Origin: Monomorium pharaonis
Lineage: Eukaryota; Arthropoda; Insecta; Hymenoptera; Formicidae
Assembly (NCBI RefSeq): GCF_013373865.1
Contig: NC_050470.1
Location: forward strand, 9,346,373-9,410,372
DNA: 64,000 nt
Direction of reading: 5' to 3'
Below the pieces are notes generated by a model that searched no databases, was not told the origin of the DNA, and was given only the letters and a program-made list of their open reading frames with translations. Both the position numbers and the translations under genes were made by a program. Within the stretch, counting starts at the first letter, position 1. Every line of letters begins with the position of its first letter. Below, piece by piece: positions 24,006 to 34,672 of the stretch.

Positions 24006-26156
24006 GAACGTCCAGGAATATTCCTGTCGCATATAGTTTTTAATCAGTCTGAAATCGAGCTTTCAAGAGAAATCTTAATTATTTTTTTTTATAATATTAC
24101 AATTTTTTTTTTTTAATATCACATTTTTACGACCAAGAACTTTTTTCACAATTTCTCAACGTTAATTCGGCATTAAATATATATATATTTTTAATTTTAC
24201 ATCAAAACTTTGCGGGAGCAAGTTCTGTTTAAAGTTAAGGATGGTTGAGCTAATTCCGAGATATTAGTAGAGTAGGTGAATAGGTTCCTGGCGGGTGAGT
24301 CGCATTAAAATTTAAAAGACTCGGCTTTAACATACCTCAACTTGTCTCATCGACTCCTCCGGTCGTCAACCTATTCACTCTTTTTCACGCTTCTACTGTA
24401 TATACATACATAATTTCCGTGAGTCTTTAATCTTAATTCGTCTCACCCTCCGATACCATTCGCCCGCCTCAATTATACTATATACTACTCAGAAATATAC
24501 TCATTTTGCAGCGATTGTGCAATTGCGATCGTTGCGAAAAAAAAAAAAACATTGCTCGTAAAAGGGAAACCGGTGACAAATCCACGTGATATACCGAGCA
24601 TACCATACAATTACACTTTGAATTGTTTAACAAAATAATTGTTATAGCCTTAACAATCACGCGCTGTTGCGCGTGTGACGTTGAAAAAAAAAAATAACTG
24701 CATGCTTTGTACATTTTATTTCTCTTTCGTATCGCTTTTGACACCGTTTAACTCTCTGTTACCCGAGACTCTCGTGTTTTATAAATATACGCGATGGTAT
24801 ATTCAGAATATCCAGTTTAACGGGATTTAATCGCAGATTAATTGCTGCACGCCGTACTTTTTCTTTTACTCCTCGCAAGTTTATATTTTATTACGAGACT
24901 TTCTTTTGACTCACACGACCGAAGTGAAATATATCACATATATATATATTCCTCGTTATACCTGTCGGCTGTAATTAAAACATTCGATACAAAGGCGATT
25001 TTTTTCGGTCTTACTGTGTCCCCCCCCCCCCCTGGACACTTCTTTTTCTCCCTCGTTCGTTATCTCTGCGTTCGTCTCTCACGGGTTATCTCAAAAGGAA
25101 TTTCCCTTTCTTCCCTTCGCGAGGAGGAGAAGAAATGCTCGCTTTCCGCTTCGTTAGTACCACGTTCCACGAATAATCGCGTAACACGAGATACTTAAAT
25201 CGATCACGGGCGCGCGTACGTTCCTGCACTCGAGATACGAATCTCCGTGTCGTCTAGCCGACCCATTTTGAGGACGACCTTATTTTTTTTCTTTGCTTCT
25301 TTTTTCCTCTTTACGTTTCTCGCGACCATCGCGAATTGATCGCCCGGCGCGTGAAATAATGCGAGAGAAGGCCGCGCAATTATAAACCCCCTCGTCTCTT
25401 TCTTTCTCTCTCTCTCTCTCTCTTTCTCTTCCTCTCTCTCGACAGGGATACATAAAACCGGCGCGGAAGTTTATGCAACGTATGGTCGCGATAAATTGCG
25501 GCCGATAAGGCGCGCGTATATCACATAGCGGGGCAGACACGCGCGCTCTCCGCCGACTTCGCGAATTTTCACGAACGAACGAACTGCCGACCGTAATTGC
25601 CGCGAATTTCGTGCGCAACACGAACGGCTATCGTGCTCCCCCCCCCCCCCCGCCGTGCGTCCTCGCGCCCGTGCCCGGGGTCGTCTCGAATTTCGCCAAT
25701 TTCGCGCCGTCAAAAAGGTATTATTTAATGACCGATGCGCCCACTCGACGGCCACTCGCCGCGCGAAAACACTTTTGTAACACCCGTGAAAATTGATCTC
25801 CGGCACACGGTGAAGTGTCAGAGGGAGAGAGAGAGAGAGCGGTGCGCCGGGGAAAGGGGGATTATTTTCACAATCGCCGCTGAAAACATTGTTCCCGCGT
25901 GAGAGAAGCCGAGGTAAACGCGGTTTCGATGACGCAACCGCGATCGATCGCGCCTCTCCGCCAATTTTCCACCCTCTCGCGATCGCGATTTTTAATCCCG
26001 GGACGCTTTGTCCCCCGCGTGACGTGTACCTTCCGCTGTAAAAGAGAGAGGGAGGGAGGGAGGAGATTAATCCCGGTCCAATCGAGGGGAAATTGTAGGC
26101 GGAAGTTGCAGGGTTCGTAGACGAAAAGAGCACCCACCACCAGACAGATCGATACA

Positions 26157-26522
26157 TCACATACAGGTCGATCGAGGACAGGCGGCTCGACCGTCCACAC
26201 AGATCACACATGGACCACATGGACCAACAACATCCCTCACATACGCACGATCAGAGATCTCGCGCGGGACTCGGCCGCCGCCGAGCGCTCGCCAAGGCCT
26301 TCGACGAAAAGAAAAAAAAAAAAAAAAAGAGGAGGCAAAAATGAAACGCGATCTCGATAACGACGGGCTGCTTGAAATAGAGCTGCTTGGGCATGCGATC
26401 GATTTTGCATGCTTGTAGAGTGTGCGGCAGACCGGGCAGTTGGTCTCGCTAGATCCTTTGCATTTCACGAAGCATGCGCACGTTCCCGCCCCCCCCGCCT
26501 CCTCCCCGTTCATCTTGAGCAT
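26157..26522 (-). other. Cys-rich open frame of uncertain status
   Basis: An ATG-initiated frame encodes about 121 residues. Its first 45 contain several cysteines in a suggestive arrangement (CACFVKC, then CPVCR, then YKHAKSIAC), followed by a Ser-rich stretch and then Phe and Arg runs that come from a poly-A/poly-T tract. The family was not recognised, and no splice or promoter context supports it. It lies about 350 bases past a putative stum poly(A) signal. A chance frame in GC-rich DNA is the more likely explanation. Confidence 0.15.
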
Positions 26523-26870
26523 CTTGCGACGTCATAACACGATGAGACGACGGCGGCGACGAGCGACGACGCTGAATTCTGAATCAGATGAGCTTTTTCC
26601 CTTGCAAAATCCAGCTTTCGTTTATTGTCCTCTATCCCGCCACTTTGATACGATATTCTTCTCTTTTTGTTTGCAAGCGGTGGGAGAGAGCTGGAAAGAT
26701 CTCGGTGACATCTCGTTTTAGCGAATATACGAGATTGCCTCTCTCCAGGCGATGAAAATGTATCCTAAAGCTGCGTTTTATACTTATTTTATACTTACTC
26801 ATTCCATAAATATAAATGTACGTTTATATTTATAGAATGTTATACGTATAGTACGTTCGTGTTACGTTCC

Positions 26871-26876
26871 TTTATT
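26871..26876 (-). terminator. candidate poly(A) signal for stum
   Basis: TTTATT on the + strand gives AATAAA on the - strand in the context CGTAATAAAGGA, about 1.9 kb downstream of the stum stop codon. It is one of the better hexamers there, but choosing it is an inference. Another match lies near 26630. Confidence 0.3.
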
Positions 26877-28162
26877 ACGAGAGGATGGCTGTAAAGAATG
26901 TCCGTAGATCATAGATAAACAAAAAATGTACTAACCGAAGAGAAAGATGATAGAGACGCACGTATACGTGAAGGCGCATGTGCGAAGAGCAGCACATCCG
27001 CGATCGCGGCGACGGGGGAGAAGAAGAGGGAGCGAGGAGAAGCAAGAACATCCAGAGGCAGGCGTTTACATTAAAAATTGACGTAAGTAATGTATTCTTT
27101 CTTTCCATATTTACAAGAGAGTTAGTAGGGTATAAGTTTTTAATCGGGTAAGTCTCGAGTATACTTTTACATATGTATATGTATGTGTGTGTGTGTGTTT
27201 TGCGCTTGTAAAAATATAAAGCGCGTTTTTTCAAAACGTAATTGTCCCATCGACATCGCGCGCCCAATTTCAAGACCGCATCCCCGGAGATTGCGGCGAT
27301 GCCCCCGAAGATCTCGAGCTTGGCCACCGCGTATTAACCCCGAAAGACAAATGCGGGGGGTTGCCTCATCACCCCAGACCAAAGTTCATTGCGCTCATTT
27401 TCGCACATTGTTCGTGGCTTTTTTTTTTTCTTGCTTTAAGTGGATTTTTCAAAACTTCTCTGATAAGAAACGTCATGTTTATATACAGCATCGTTTTCTT
27501 TATAAAAAAAAAGCGAAGAAAATGCACTCAAGAATTAATTTACCGCTGATAGAAAGGATTGAGACACCCGGAGGAGTTTGGGGTGAAGTTCTACCTCGCT
27601 TTTGCCTTTGAAGACAGAGAAAATTCCGTTTCCCTCCCGATAAATCATCCTCATCGACGCAACTAGTACATTTTGAAAGAACGCCTCGGTTCATAGATGC
27701 TTTCACTGAAAGCGATTAATCTTCAAGGACGTCTTCGGAGTCTGATAGGCCGCCGATAGCTTCTTACAAAAAAAAAGTGAACCTTTCGTCGACGGGAACG
27801 AAAGTTTTCGCTGCGTAGAAAAATGCGGGGCGCCTGCGAAGTCTCTGTCTACTTTGTGGAAGCGTCGATTCTTAATTCCTGCGCGAGCAAAGCTTTCGGA
27901 AACTACGCTCGCAAGAGAATTTCCATCAAGAGAGCCTCGAGCTTTCTTTAATTCTCTGGCATTATTTGCTCTAATAATATCGTCATGCCAATCTTTCATC
28001 GAGAGATCGAGAAACTTTTTTTTTTTTTTAAATAAATTACAATAAATGTAATGCCTTATATAATAATAATAATTCACGAAGATGATCGTAAAATACAAGC
28101 ATCGTAATCCTGATTCCTTCGGAAAAAACAGAGCAGAAACTTTAGCAAGCATCCTGCAAGAG

Positions 28163-28196
<34 letters not shown>

Positions 28197-28756
28197 GTTC
28201 CCTTCTTACGAGAGATGTCTCTCATTGAATTAAACAATTTAAATATATACAATAACACACTAAGCCGCGCGAGAGAAAAGGTTTCGGTGTGAGATTCGTT
28301 TATACTTACAGATTCTATTACTAGCCGAATAAAAAGATTCCCCTCCCTTTCGAGAACGCCGAGGAATAAATGATGGAGGGAAAAAAGGCACGAGGGTATC
28401 AAATCGCGTTTTAATAATTCACGATCTTTTTCAGCGTAGAACTTGTTCCGTACGGCTTAACATGTTATTATCGTCGCAAGTTTCCTAATTAAATCCTCGC
28501 TCTTCGTCGCGACTCGATCGCACCTGGGAAACGTTCTTGCCGGCTAATTGTCTTCACAAATATATAACCGTTTGTGTACATACAAGATGCTTATATTCGC
28601 GTCAACAATACAATTTCATTCGTACGAACGGCAAGTCTTCAACGATAAGTCTCGTAAATGATACTAACAGTAAAGCGAAAACGCGAAGACTTGTCGAACG
28701 AGATACAAAATAGCTTTAGATAACCGGAGGACGGACTCCTCTTCATTAAAAATGCA
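26877..28756 (-). other. probable stum 3' untranslated region
   Basis: Non-coding sequence between the stum stop codon and a candidate AATAAA at 26871-26876. It contains a (CT) run of about 30 bases at 28164-28194 and several homopolymer runs. No MITE or credible coding frame was seen. Confidence 0.4.
28164..28194. repeat. (CT)n microsatellite
   Basis: About 15 uninterrupted CT units, read as GA in the stum transcript, within the putative 3' UTR. Confidence 0.9.
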
Positions 28757-28884
28757 TCATCGCGCCCTCTCCACCCCTCGCAGGGCCTGACTCGGCACGC
28801 CGGGTGGCAGGGCCGCCGTCTCGCCCCCTCTGGCCTCAGGGTCGTTGTTAGCGGCCTCCGAATCCTTGAACCGCTTGTACTTTC
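28757..28884 (-). CDS. stum: Stum (SPEC3 family), terminal exon: cytoplasmic tail
   Basis: The acceptor is AAATTACAG followed by GAAAGTAC. The first two bases complete a split Arg codon, giving VRLA|R|KYKRFKDSEAANND. The exon encodes 41 further residues and a TGA stop. The basic KYKRFKD directly after the second membrane segment fits the cytosolic boundary expected for SPEC3/Stum proteins. The rest (EARGGETAALPPGVPSQALR) is a short, less conserved tail. Reading straight through the preceding donor would instead enter a MITE and stop after about 13 residues, which supports the spliced model. Confidence 0.88.
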
Positions 28885-29500
28885 CTGTAATTTAATGCAC
28901 TTTATATATGTCGTGTCGTACTCTGAAAATTTTATTATATTACGCTTCGGCTTAAAATTCAAAATTTTTTATCCGGCTCACAAGAATTATAAATTAACGA
29001 CAGTCCTTCAGAAGTAACTCGCGATCAATTGTTTTAAATTGATACGATCTCAATTTCTCTCTCACGCGCGAAAATATTTTCACAAATAATTTTATTATAT
29101 TCATTTTGATTAAAAAGTGTAATTACGTCAAGTGCAATTACATTTCTTAATCACAGTGTATTAAAAAATATTTAACATAATACTCCACATAAACAAAAGG
29201 AAAATCCCCACTCGTGAATACAAAATAGATTTTACTATTTTTATAATAATATGATTTTACATAATTTAATGCTTAGTGCGAATAAATATTTATCCATAGT
29301 TCGGTAATTAGCCGATTTGACTTAAGCTACTCTCTAAATTTCCTAGAGTGAAACATTACTAGAGTGAAAATGCACTCTATAAGAGTGATTTTTACTCTAA
29401 TTAGAGTGACAAATCACTCGAACTTAGATATGTTCGATTTTCACTCATTTAGAGTAATGTTTCACTCTAGGAAATTTAGAGAGTATCGTGGAATGCTTAC
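28885..29500 (-). other. last stum intron
   Basis: Reading on the - strand it runs from GTAAGCATT to TTACAG. A TA-flanked family-G MITE (29330-29483) begins 15 bases downstream of the 5' splice site. The rest is AT-rich without recognised features. Confidence 0.85.
29330..29483. mobile_element. family-G MITE, 154 bp, TA target duplication
   Basis: Near-perfect terminal inverted repeats CTCTCTAAATTTCCTAGAGT with continuing GAAACATTACT are flanked on both sides by TA. The inside has repeated ACTCTAATTAGAGTGA-type motifs. The second copy is at 41821-42068. The TA duplication points to the Tc1/mariner superfamily. It has no coding capacity. Confidence 0.85.
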
Positions 29501-29695
29501 TAGCTAAGCGGACCATGGTGACGCCCCACCAGATGCTCCAACCCCATCCGACGAGACAGAACAGAACGGTAAACAGCTGGCCCACGCCCACGATGAGGTT
29601 GACAATGAATGCACCGAGTCGTGACTTCATTCCGGCGACGGCGGAAAATCTCGGCTGTCCGGTGCACAGGTTGAACAGGCCGCTCCATAAGGTTC
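29501..29695 (-). CDS. stum: Stum (SPEC3 family), exon with second membrane segment
   Basis: The acceptor GCGTAG precedes GAACCTTATGG and the donor is TTAGCTA|GTAAGC. The exon encodes 64 residues joined through split Gly and Arg codons. It completes the first hydrophobic hairpin (TLWSGLFNLCTGQPRFSAV) and contains the long second membrane segment, GAFIVNLIVGVGQLFTVLF then CLVGWGWSIWWGVTMVRLA, at about residues 939-977 of the predicted protein. The QPRFSAVAGMKSRLGAFIVN and GWGWSIWWG motifs are hallmarks of the SPEC3/Stum family, first described from a sea-urchin ciliary protein. In Drosophila, stum is needed in mechanosensory neurons to transduce mechanical stimuli. Confidence 0.95.
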
Positions 29696-29853
29696 CTACG
29701 CGAAATTCAATTAAATTATCTCAGGGAGCGCATATTGATTTTACTCTACCGAGGGGGATGGACTCCACTTGAAAATTCGAGAAATCAATAACGGCTCCCC
29801 GACGGAAGGTCCTCGCGCGAAATGATGTTATCAATATTTAAATTAATCCGTAC

Positions 29854-29980
29854 CAGTGCCCGGCAATAGGAAGTTCCACACCAGGCAAAACCAGGCGAGA
29901 GGAACCGGCAGACAAGGAATGGCGCCGCGCATAACAGAATTGTGCTCCACCAGAACGTCCGGTATCTTGGCCTTTGATTC
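29854..29980 (-). CDS. stum: Stum (SPEC3 family), exon with first membrane segment
   Basis: The acceptor ATGTCGCAG precedes GAATCAAAGG and the donor is GGCACTG|GTACGG. Entry is in phase 0 and one base is left at the exit. The 42 residues start with a short hydrophilic stretch (ESKAKIPDVLVEHNSVMRGA). They continue into the conserved entry to the membrane domain, IPCLPVPLAWFCLVWNFLLP, followed by GTG, at about residues 891-913. The C-PVPLAW-C---N-LLPGTGT pattern is diagnostic of SPEC3/Stum proteins. The intron to the next exon is only 158 bases. Confidence 0.95.
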
Positions 29981-30670
29981 CTGCGACATTGCGAGTTCTC
30001 GTTTTATAAGTGGGAAGAAAAAAAAAACGGTTTCTTAAAAGTGGTTTGAAAATCGTTACACATGTCTGCCGTGCGGAGCAAGTCGTGTCGCACTCTCTGG
30101 ATATTTTTCAACAAATATTGACTCATCCGATTTCAAACTACACGGAATTTTCTCTTAAAAATTACACTGAAAATCGTGGTAATTATGGGACAATGTAAAC
30201 CTTGAAAAATTTTACTATACTTTTGACAAAATTTAATAAAATTTGGCAAAATTTTGTAAATTTTACTATACTTCTAACAAAATTTACTAACACTTTGCCA
30301 AATTTTATTAAAATTTTACTAAATTTTAGTAAATTTTGTTAAAAGTATGGTAAAATTCTTCAAGGCTTTATATAAATTTGGCACAAAACTTTCGAAAACA
30401 GTGAGATGGGAAGACGCCGTAACTTTTACATTATTAAAAATGGTTAGAAATGACTGTATTTTTTGTTATTATTAAAATCGCAGCTTTTGTAATTTCCATT
30501 TAATTACGATTTTTTTATCAAGAAAGTGACTCTAAATAATATTCCAAGAAACGTTCCAAAATTGAAGCTGAATTTCCGAAAATCGGGCAAACTGAGAGAT
30601 GCAAAGCGTGACAGCTCGTTTTCCGCTCGGCAGGATGTGATAATAATTTCATCTCGCGATCTCCGCGTAC
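29981..30670 (-). other. stum intron with truncated family-E MITE
   Basis: Bounded by GTACGC and GTCGCAG on the - strand. It contains a truncated family-E element at 30141-30370 and an unusually purine-rich region before the acceptor, which has no strong polypyrimidine tract. Confidence 0.8.
30141..30370. mobile_element. family-E MITE, copy 2, truncated
   Basis: The left end CACGGAATTTTCTCTTAAAA and inner arms CCTTGAAAAATTTTACTATA / TATGGTAAAATTCTTCAAGG match the copy at 47436-47738. The right outer arm is missing. Confidence 0.7.
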
Positions 30671-30905
30671 CTCCGACAAAGGCGGCGGCGCCACGCTTGT
30701 AAGGCTGTGCTTGGCACGTGTGTTTTTTGCGCGTTGTTGCGCGTCCGCGCGCTTGCAGTTGCATTTGCAGCAGCCGAACGCGCGACGGCAGAGCGCGCCG
30801 CATCTTCTCTCGGGCGGGCAGCAAACGGTCGACTCGGCAGGGGCGACCCTCGACTTTCTCGTGCAGCACTTGAGCTCTCGCAGTCTCTCTCGCAGACGGA
30901 CGCAT
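30671..30905 (-). CDS. stum: Stum, cysteine-rich cytoplasmic exon
   Basis: The acceptor TTTCTGACAG is followed by A, which completes a split Arg codon, and the donor is TCGGAG|GTACGC in phase 0. The exon encodes 78 residues with 13 cysteines, including LRELKCCTRKSRV, STVCCPPERRC and GALCRRAFGCCKCNCKRAD, and ends KHSLTSVAPPPLSE. It directly precedes the membrane domain (about residues 793-870). The Cys pairs next to basic residues resemble palmitoylation clusters or metal-binding knuckles, but neither role can be told from sequence. The competing ATG-initiated frame in the same region is out of phase with both neighbours. Confidence 0.9.
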
Positions 30906-31848
30906 CTGTCAGAAAAAGATATTTTGCTTCCTAAAATCCTCCCAAAACTCACAGTAAAGCTCTAAATAACGCAACAAAATGAAAAAAATTACTTTTAACG
31001 GTTTTTTTTCATATTTATTAGTTAGAAAAAAATTGATTGTAATGATAAAAAACATTTCTGACAAATATATCTCAAGTTTATCATTAATTGGTTTATTTAT
31101 AGGAATCAAATTTTATTTCGCCGTATTTACATAAATGCTTATTTGAGTAAAATAAATTTATTTCCTACACGAATAATTTTTTAAATATTTATTTTTCGAG
31201 ACGTAGCGAATGAACAACAAAAAGTCCAAGAAAGTTTTCCAAATTATCTGTATAATTAAGTGACCATTTCTCGAAAGAATTTCTCTTTTGTTTTTATTTT
31301 AAATTATCGTTTTTTTCTGAAAGGCGTCTGAGAAAATTGAAAATTCTCTCAAACGTAAATTCTAATTTAGGAGAATATTTAACGGAAAACGTTGGAACAT
31401 TCGTAAACTGAGATTGCATTTCCAAAGAGCGGACAAATTGCGTCCATAAGAAGAATCTAGAAACTGAAAATGTAAATATGTTATAGCAAAGTGGAGCAAA
31501 GGGAATAATATATAAAAAGGCGAGGAGGGATGATAGAGTATAGGTAAAAGAAAAGTACAAGAGACCGAGTCCAAAAAGTTCCGGTAGCAAGTTCGTGACT
31601 AATTGTTAAGTTAAAGATAACAAGTTGCGGAGTGAGCCAAGTGAAAACTAAGGATCGATACGATATCTCCGCGCGTGTTACCTGCACAGAAGGGACTTTT
31701 TCTCACGTCGTTATCTTTAAAAGTTTTCAATCCTTTTAAGTGAGCGTATGTGATACGAATGTGAGGATTTCTTTTTTTTCTTTTTTTTTTCGTTATTTGC
31801 CCGGTGCAGCACTCGACCGAGTGGAATTCAAGTCGTTAAACGGCATAC
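30906..31848 (-). other. stum intron, 0.94 kb
   Basis: Runs from GTATGC to CTGACAG on the - strand. It is AT-rich, with no recognised element or extra exon. Confidence 0.8.
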
Positions 31849-32118
31849 CTGCACCGCGCCTTCAGTTTCGACCAGCACGACAATGCACCCGCCGCGGGGG
31901 GCGACGGATCGTGCGCGGGGGTAGCAACAGGCGGCGGGATGTCGTTGATCACCGTCGCCCTCCCTTGCTTCCTGGTCCACAGGAGACCTTTGGGATCCCT
32001 GCGGCAAGCGAGGCACCTCATGCCGGAGCAGCACTTGCAGTATTGACTCAAGGACCTCCCCCAACGTGCCAGCAATCTGTCACCGTCGCGTTGTTTCTCG
32101 TTGCTGGATGCCAAGACA
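31849..32118 (-). CDS. stum: Stum, conserved pre-membrane Cys-rich exon
   Basis: The acceptor TTCTGTTGTAG is followed by T, which completes a split Ala codon. The donor is CGGTGCAG|GTATGC, leaving two bases of an Arg codon. The 89 residues include LLARWGRSLSQYCKCCSGM, RCLACRRDPKGLLWTRKQG, a Pro-rich spacer (PPPVATPAHDPSPPAAG) and LSCWSKLKARC, which joins as KLKARC|R|CVRLRERLREL. The CKCCSGMRCLACRR cluster continues the cysteine-rich region of the next exon, so exons 3 and 4 form one Cys-rich cytoplasmic module before the membrane domain. Confidence 0.9.
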
Positions 32119-32329
32119 CTACAACAGAATCGGGACACGTTAAAAGTTCTTCTTTTTTTTTTAAAGCAAAGCTGTAAAATGTGCATGAATTTAACTTGAA
32201 TAATCAATTACTTAAATCGTGATATGATATTATTTATTTTCTTTGTCAAATATATAAATATTGAGGTAGAAGCAAATATATGTAATTTTTGACGAAAATA
32301 CAGAATTATTAAATATTTAAAATTACACA

Positions 32330-32840
32330 TCATTTTTCTTTAAGATACGTTCTAAAAATTTTGTGTTAAATTTAACACATTTTACATGTCCCAATTTATC
32401 CACTGAAATTTTTGTGTCAATTTGACATGAAGCAAATGTTGTTAAAAAAATAACACAAGTAATATGGAAGAAATTAACAGAAAAGTTTAACATTCGAACG
32501 GTGTCAGGTACCGAAGTTTATGTTAAATTATCATATGTAATTAAAATAGAACGTTATTTTTACATTTAAAAAAAGTGGTTTTGAAATTAAAATGTTAATT
32601 TGACACAATCTATAAATTAACTTTTATAAACAGGAAAGTAACAGAATTTGTTTTATTTTAACATATAAAACACGTAACCAAGAATTCATTATATTTACAT
32701 ATAAATAATTAATTTAACATACATCTAAGTAACATAATGCCGGTATGTTAAATCAATCCACAACCATGTTAGAAATTTAACACAAAACTTTTACGCGGAA
32801 AATTTTAACACAAATATAAAACGTTTTTTTACTGTAAGAA
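32330..32840. repeat. AT-rich block with repeated TGTTAAATTTAACA motifs
   Basis: Short inverted motifs around GTTAAA and TTTAACACA recur many times. GTGTTAAATTTAACAC near the left end is matched by AATTTTAACACAAAT near the right. It looks like a decayed foldback element, but the boundaries are unclear. Confidence 0.3.
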
Positions 32841-33493
32841 AAGAACGAGAAATTTGTATATTACTTCTCGCTTAATTCATTTTATACAACGTTAACGTCT
32901 GGCGATTTATTCCTGAAAGATTATTATCGATTTTGCATTATACATATAGCTGCATAGGCGATTAACACCTATATACACCTGTATACACATGAGTCATATG
33001 TAAAATGTATAGTAATATGAGAAAGTATTGATTAAGGTTAACTAGATGAGAAAAGGAGCGGATTTTGTCCGCGAGAGGCAATACTTAATTTACCTAAAGA
33101 CGCAGATTTTACGTCACAGTCAAACCGACGACTTTACATCGACAATTTGCAAATATCTCAAAGCCAAACGGATAAACAAGTACAAGCGATAGTTGCGTAA
33201 ATGCGCGCGTTAAAAGAACGATGCAGACGCTCGCTAGCGAAAACTACAACGTTTCGTGACTCGGAATCGGCCAGCCGTGGAGGAAAACGGAAGATTCCTC
33301 GCGCGAGGCTTGTAATCGCAACACAAAATCCCTCACACGCACACCGCGGCGGGGGTGCATTCCGGGGCCGCGCGCAGGTCCCATCCCACTGTCCGCGCAC
33401 GCAATCGCAATCGGGGAAAACCCCCTTACCTATAACACGCAACACCCTCGCAGTCCTTCGGAGAACCACCTTCCGGGGGATGCTTCGTGGGCG

Positions 33494-33685
33494 ATGGATG
33501 CCGATGAACGTCGATCACGCCGATCTCGAGATCGCGATAGGCACGCCGACGGCAGACCCGCGGGGGGACGAGCAGGAACATCGGCGCGGAAGATCGAGAG
33601 CACGAGAGGACGATCGCGAGGGGGAGGGGGGCGGCGATCGACGACGGGCGGAAATGGGATCGCGACGATGTACGGCGGCGATTCC
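33494..33685 (+). CDS. candidate first coding exon on the + strand (weak)
   Basis: An ATG-initiated frame of 64 codons ends at GATTCC|GTAAGTC, a good 5' splice site, in phase 0. The product is rich in Arg, Gly and Ser, starting MDADERRSRRSRDRDRHADG and ending GIATMYGGDS. It lies in a GC-rich patch antisense to the long stum intron and was not recognised as any family. RS/RG-like composition arises easily in CGA-rich DNA, and no downstream exon could be paired with it. It could be a nested gene, the start of a longer + strand gene, or nothing. Confidence 0.22.
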
Positions 33686-34276
33686 GTAAGTCAACGAGCG
33701 GCCATCAACGGCGGCCGGTCTCCGGTGACTTCGGTCAGTGATTGCGGGTGCCGCAGTCGCTGGCAGGAGGACGCGGCCGCGAGGGTGGCAGGGCGCGAGG
33801 CCGGTCACGCGAAGATTTTCAACCTTCCCCTCTCTCTCCCCCCCTCTTCACGTTTCCTGCCCCAGCAAGCTGGCCAACTTGGCTGACCACCAGCGAAATC
33901 GATACGCGCGACACGAAGTTCTTTACCTTAACCGGCCGGTTTTCAAGGCGGCCACGGCCGATTTTCTTTCTCCCCCTCCCCTCGTTGTCGCGGCGCGCGT
34001 CGCGACGCTACGGCTAATACGCGCGTGTCGGCACCCGGTGGCTGCGCGGCATTAAAGCCGCGCTTGTAATTCGTCACCTTAACCCTCGAGCGAGCACTTT
34101 CGCTGATCGAACGGAGGGCGGCCGCTGCCGGATTGATTGCGGGCTTATTTTAGAATTAGGATCTCGCACTCGTCCGCGCGCATAGCTGCGGGAGCCCCGA
34201 ACGGCGACAATATTTACCCTCTGTGACGGAAAATGTGAAATAATTTTTTCTGAATGTACGCAGAGAGGATTTCCTT

Positions 34277-34279
<3 letters not shown>

Positions 34280-34316
<37 letters not shown>
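34280..34316. repeat. poly-T tract, 37 bases
   Basis: An uninterrupted T37 inside the left part of the family-B element. It could be an expanded slippage tract. Confidence 0.95.
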
Positions 34317-34319
<3 letters not shown>

Positions 34320-34425
34320 GAACAATTGCGTTCGACTTGTTTTATTAAATCTAAAGAAATGTGTGTAAAATTTATTAAAAACAAAGAAATACACGCTCTG
34401 GAATAATCGAACAAAACTGTTTATT

Positions 34426-34672
34426 CACTCAAAAAATGAACTTGCAACTTCAACAAAAATTATGTGTGTGTAAAATCTAGGCGAGATAGATAAATAATTG
34501 ACAAATACTGTGATAGCTATATGTATTGCACCTAATCAATCTAGCTGATAGAAGCAGAATTTTCAAATTCTGTATGTGGCAGCCAAAATTCTAGCAGCTA
34601 CGAAAATTAGCGATACATCTTGGTTGTGATATCAAGAAATCTGTTTGTATCAGCAAGAAATTTTTTGGGATG
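34426..34672 (+). mobile_element. family-C MITE, 247 bp
   Basis: It begins CACTCAAAAAATGAACTTGC, and the other-strand end reads CATCCCAAAAAATTTCTTGC. The body includes GAGATAGATAAATAATTG, TAGCGATACATCTTGGTTGT and GTGATATCAAGAAATCTG. It is the uninterrupted counterpart of the copy at 4203-4791. Confidence 0.75.

Larger units (their letters stand above)
18301..26860. other. convergent space between sm and stum
   Basis: No gene was recognised. The stretch may include distal sm 3' UTR. It holds polypyrimidine tracts, CA-rich segments (19190-19230, 20595-20640, 22100-22160), a TA-rich block with many TATATA runs (22060-22230), a 165-bp tandem duplication (23706-24005), an AT-rich stretch to 24.2 kb and GC-rich DNA at 25.2-26.6 kb. 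Unlike the sm and stum introns it contains no recognisable MITE. Long frames on the - strand at 25.5-26.5 kb have no recognisable domain. Confidence 0.5.

Noticed and set aside
25471..26220. 249-codon open frame on the - strand
   Set aside because: There is no recognisable domain, the composition reflects GC-rich and CT-rich DNA, no splice or promoter context supports it, and a poly-Gly/Arg stretch comes from a C-run.
29445..29630. Reading the stum membrane exon on to a stop inside the MITE as the normal C-terminus
   Set aside because: A good donor (A|GTAAGC) precedes it, and a downstream exon restores the expected basic KYKRFKD tail. The read-through is kept only as a possible rare isoform.
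30504..30905. 133-codon ATG-initiated frame over stum exon 4 (-)
   Set aside because: It is out of phase with both flanking stum exons. The correct frame gives the Cys-rich sequence and joins without a break.
33200..34100. Interpreting the GC-rich patch as a complete gene on the - strand
   Set aside because: One TTATAG|GTAAGG donor exists near 33433, but the upstream frame is compositional and no partner exon was found.
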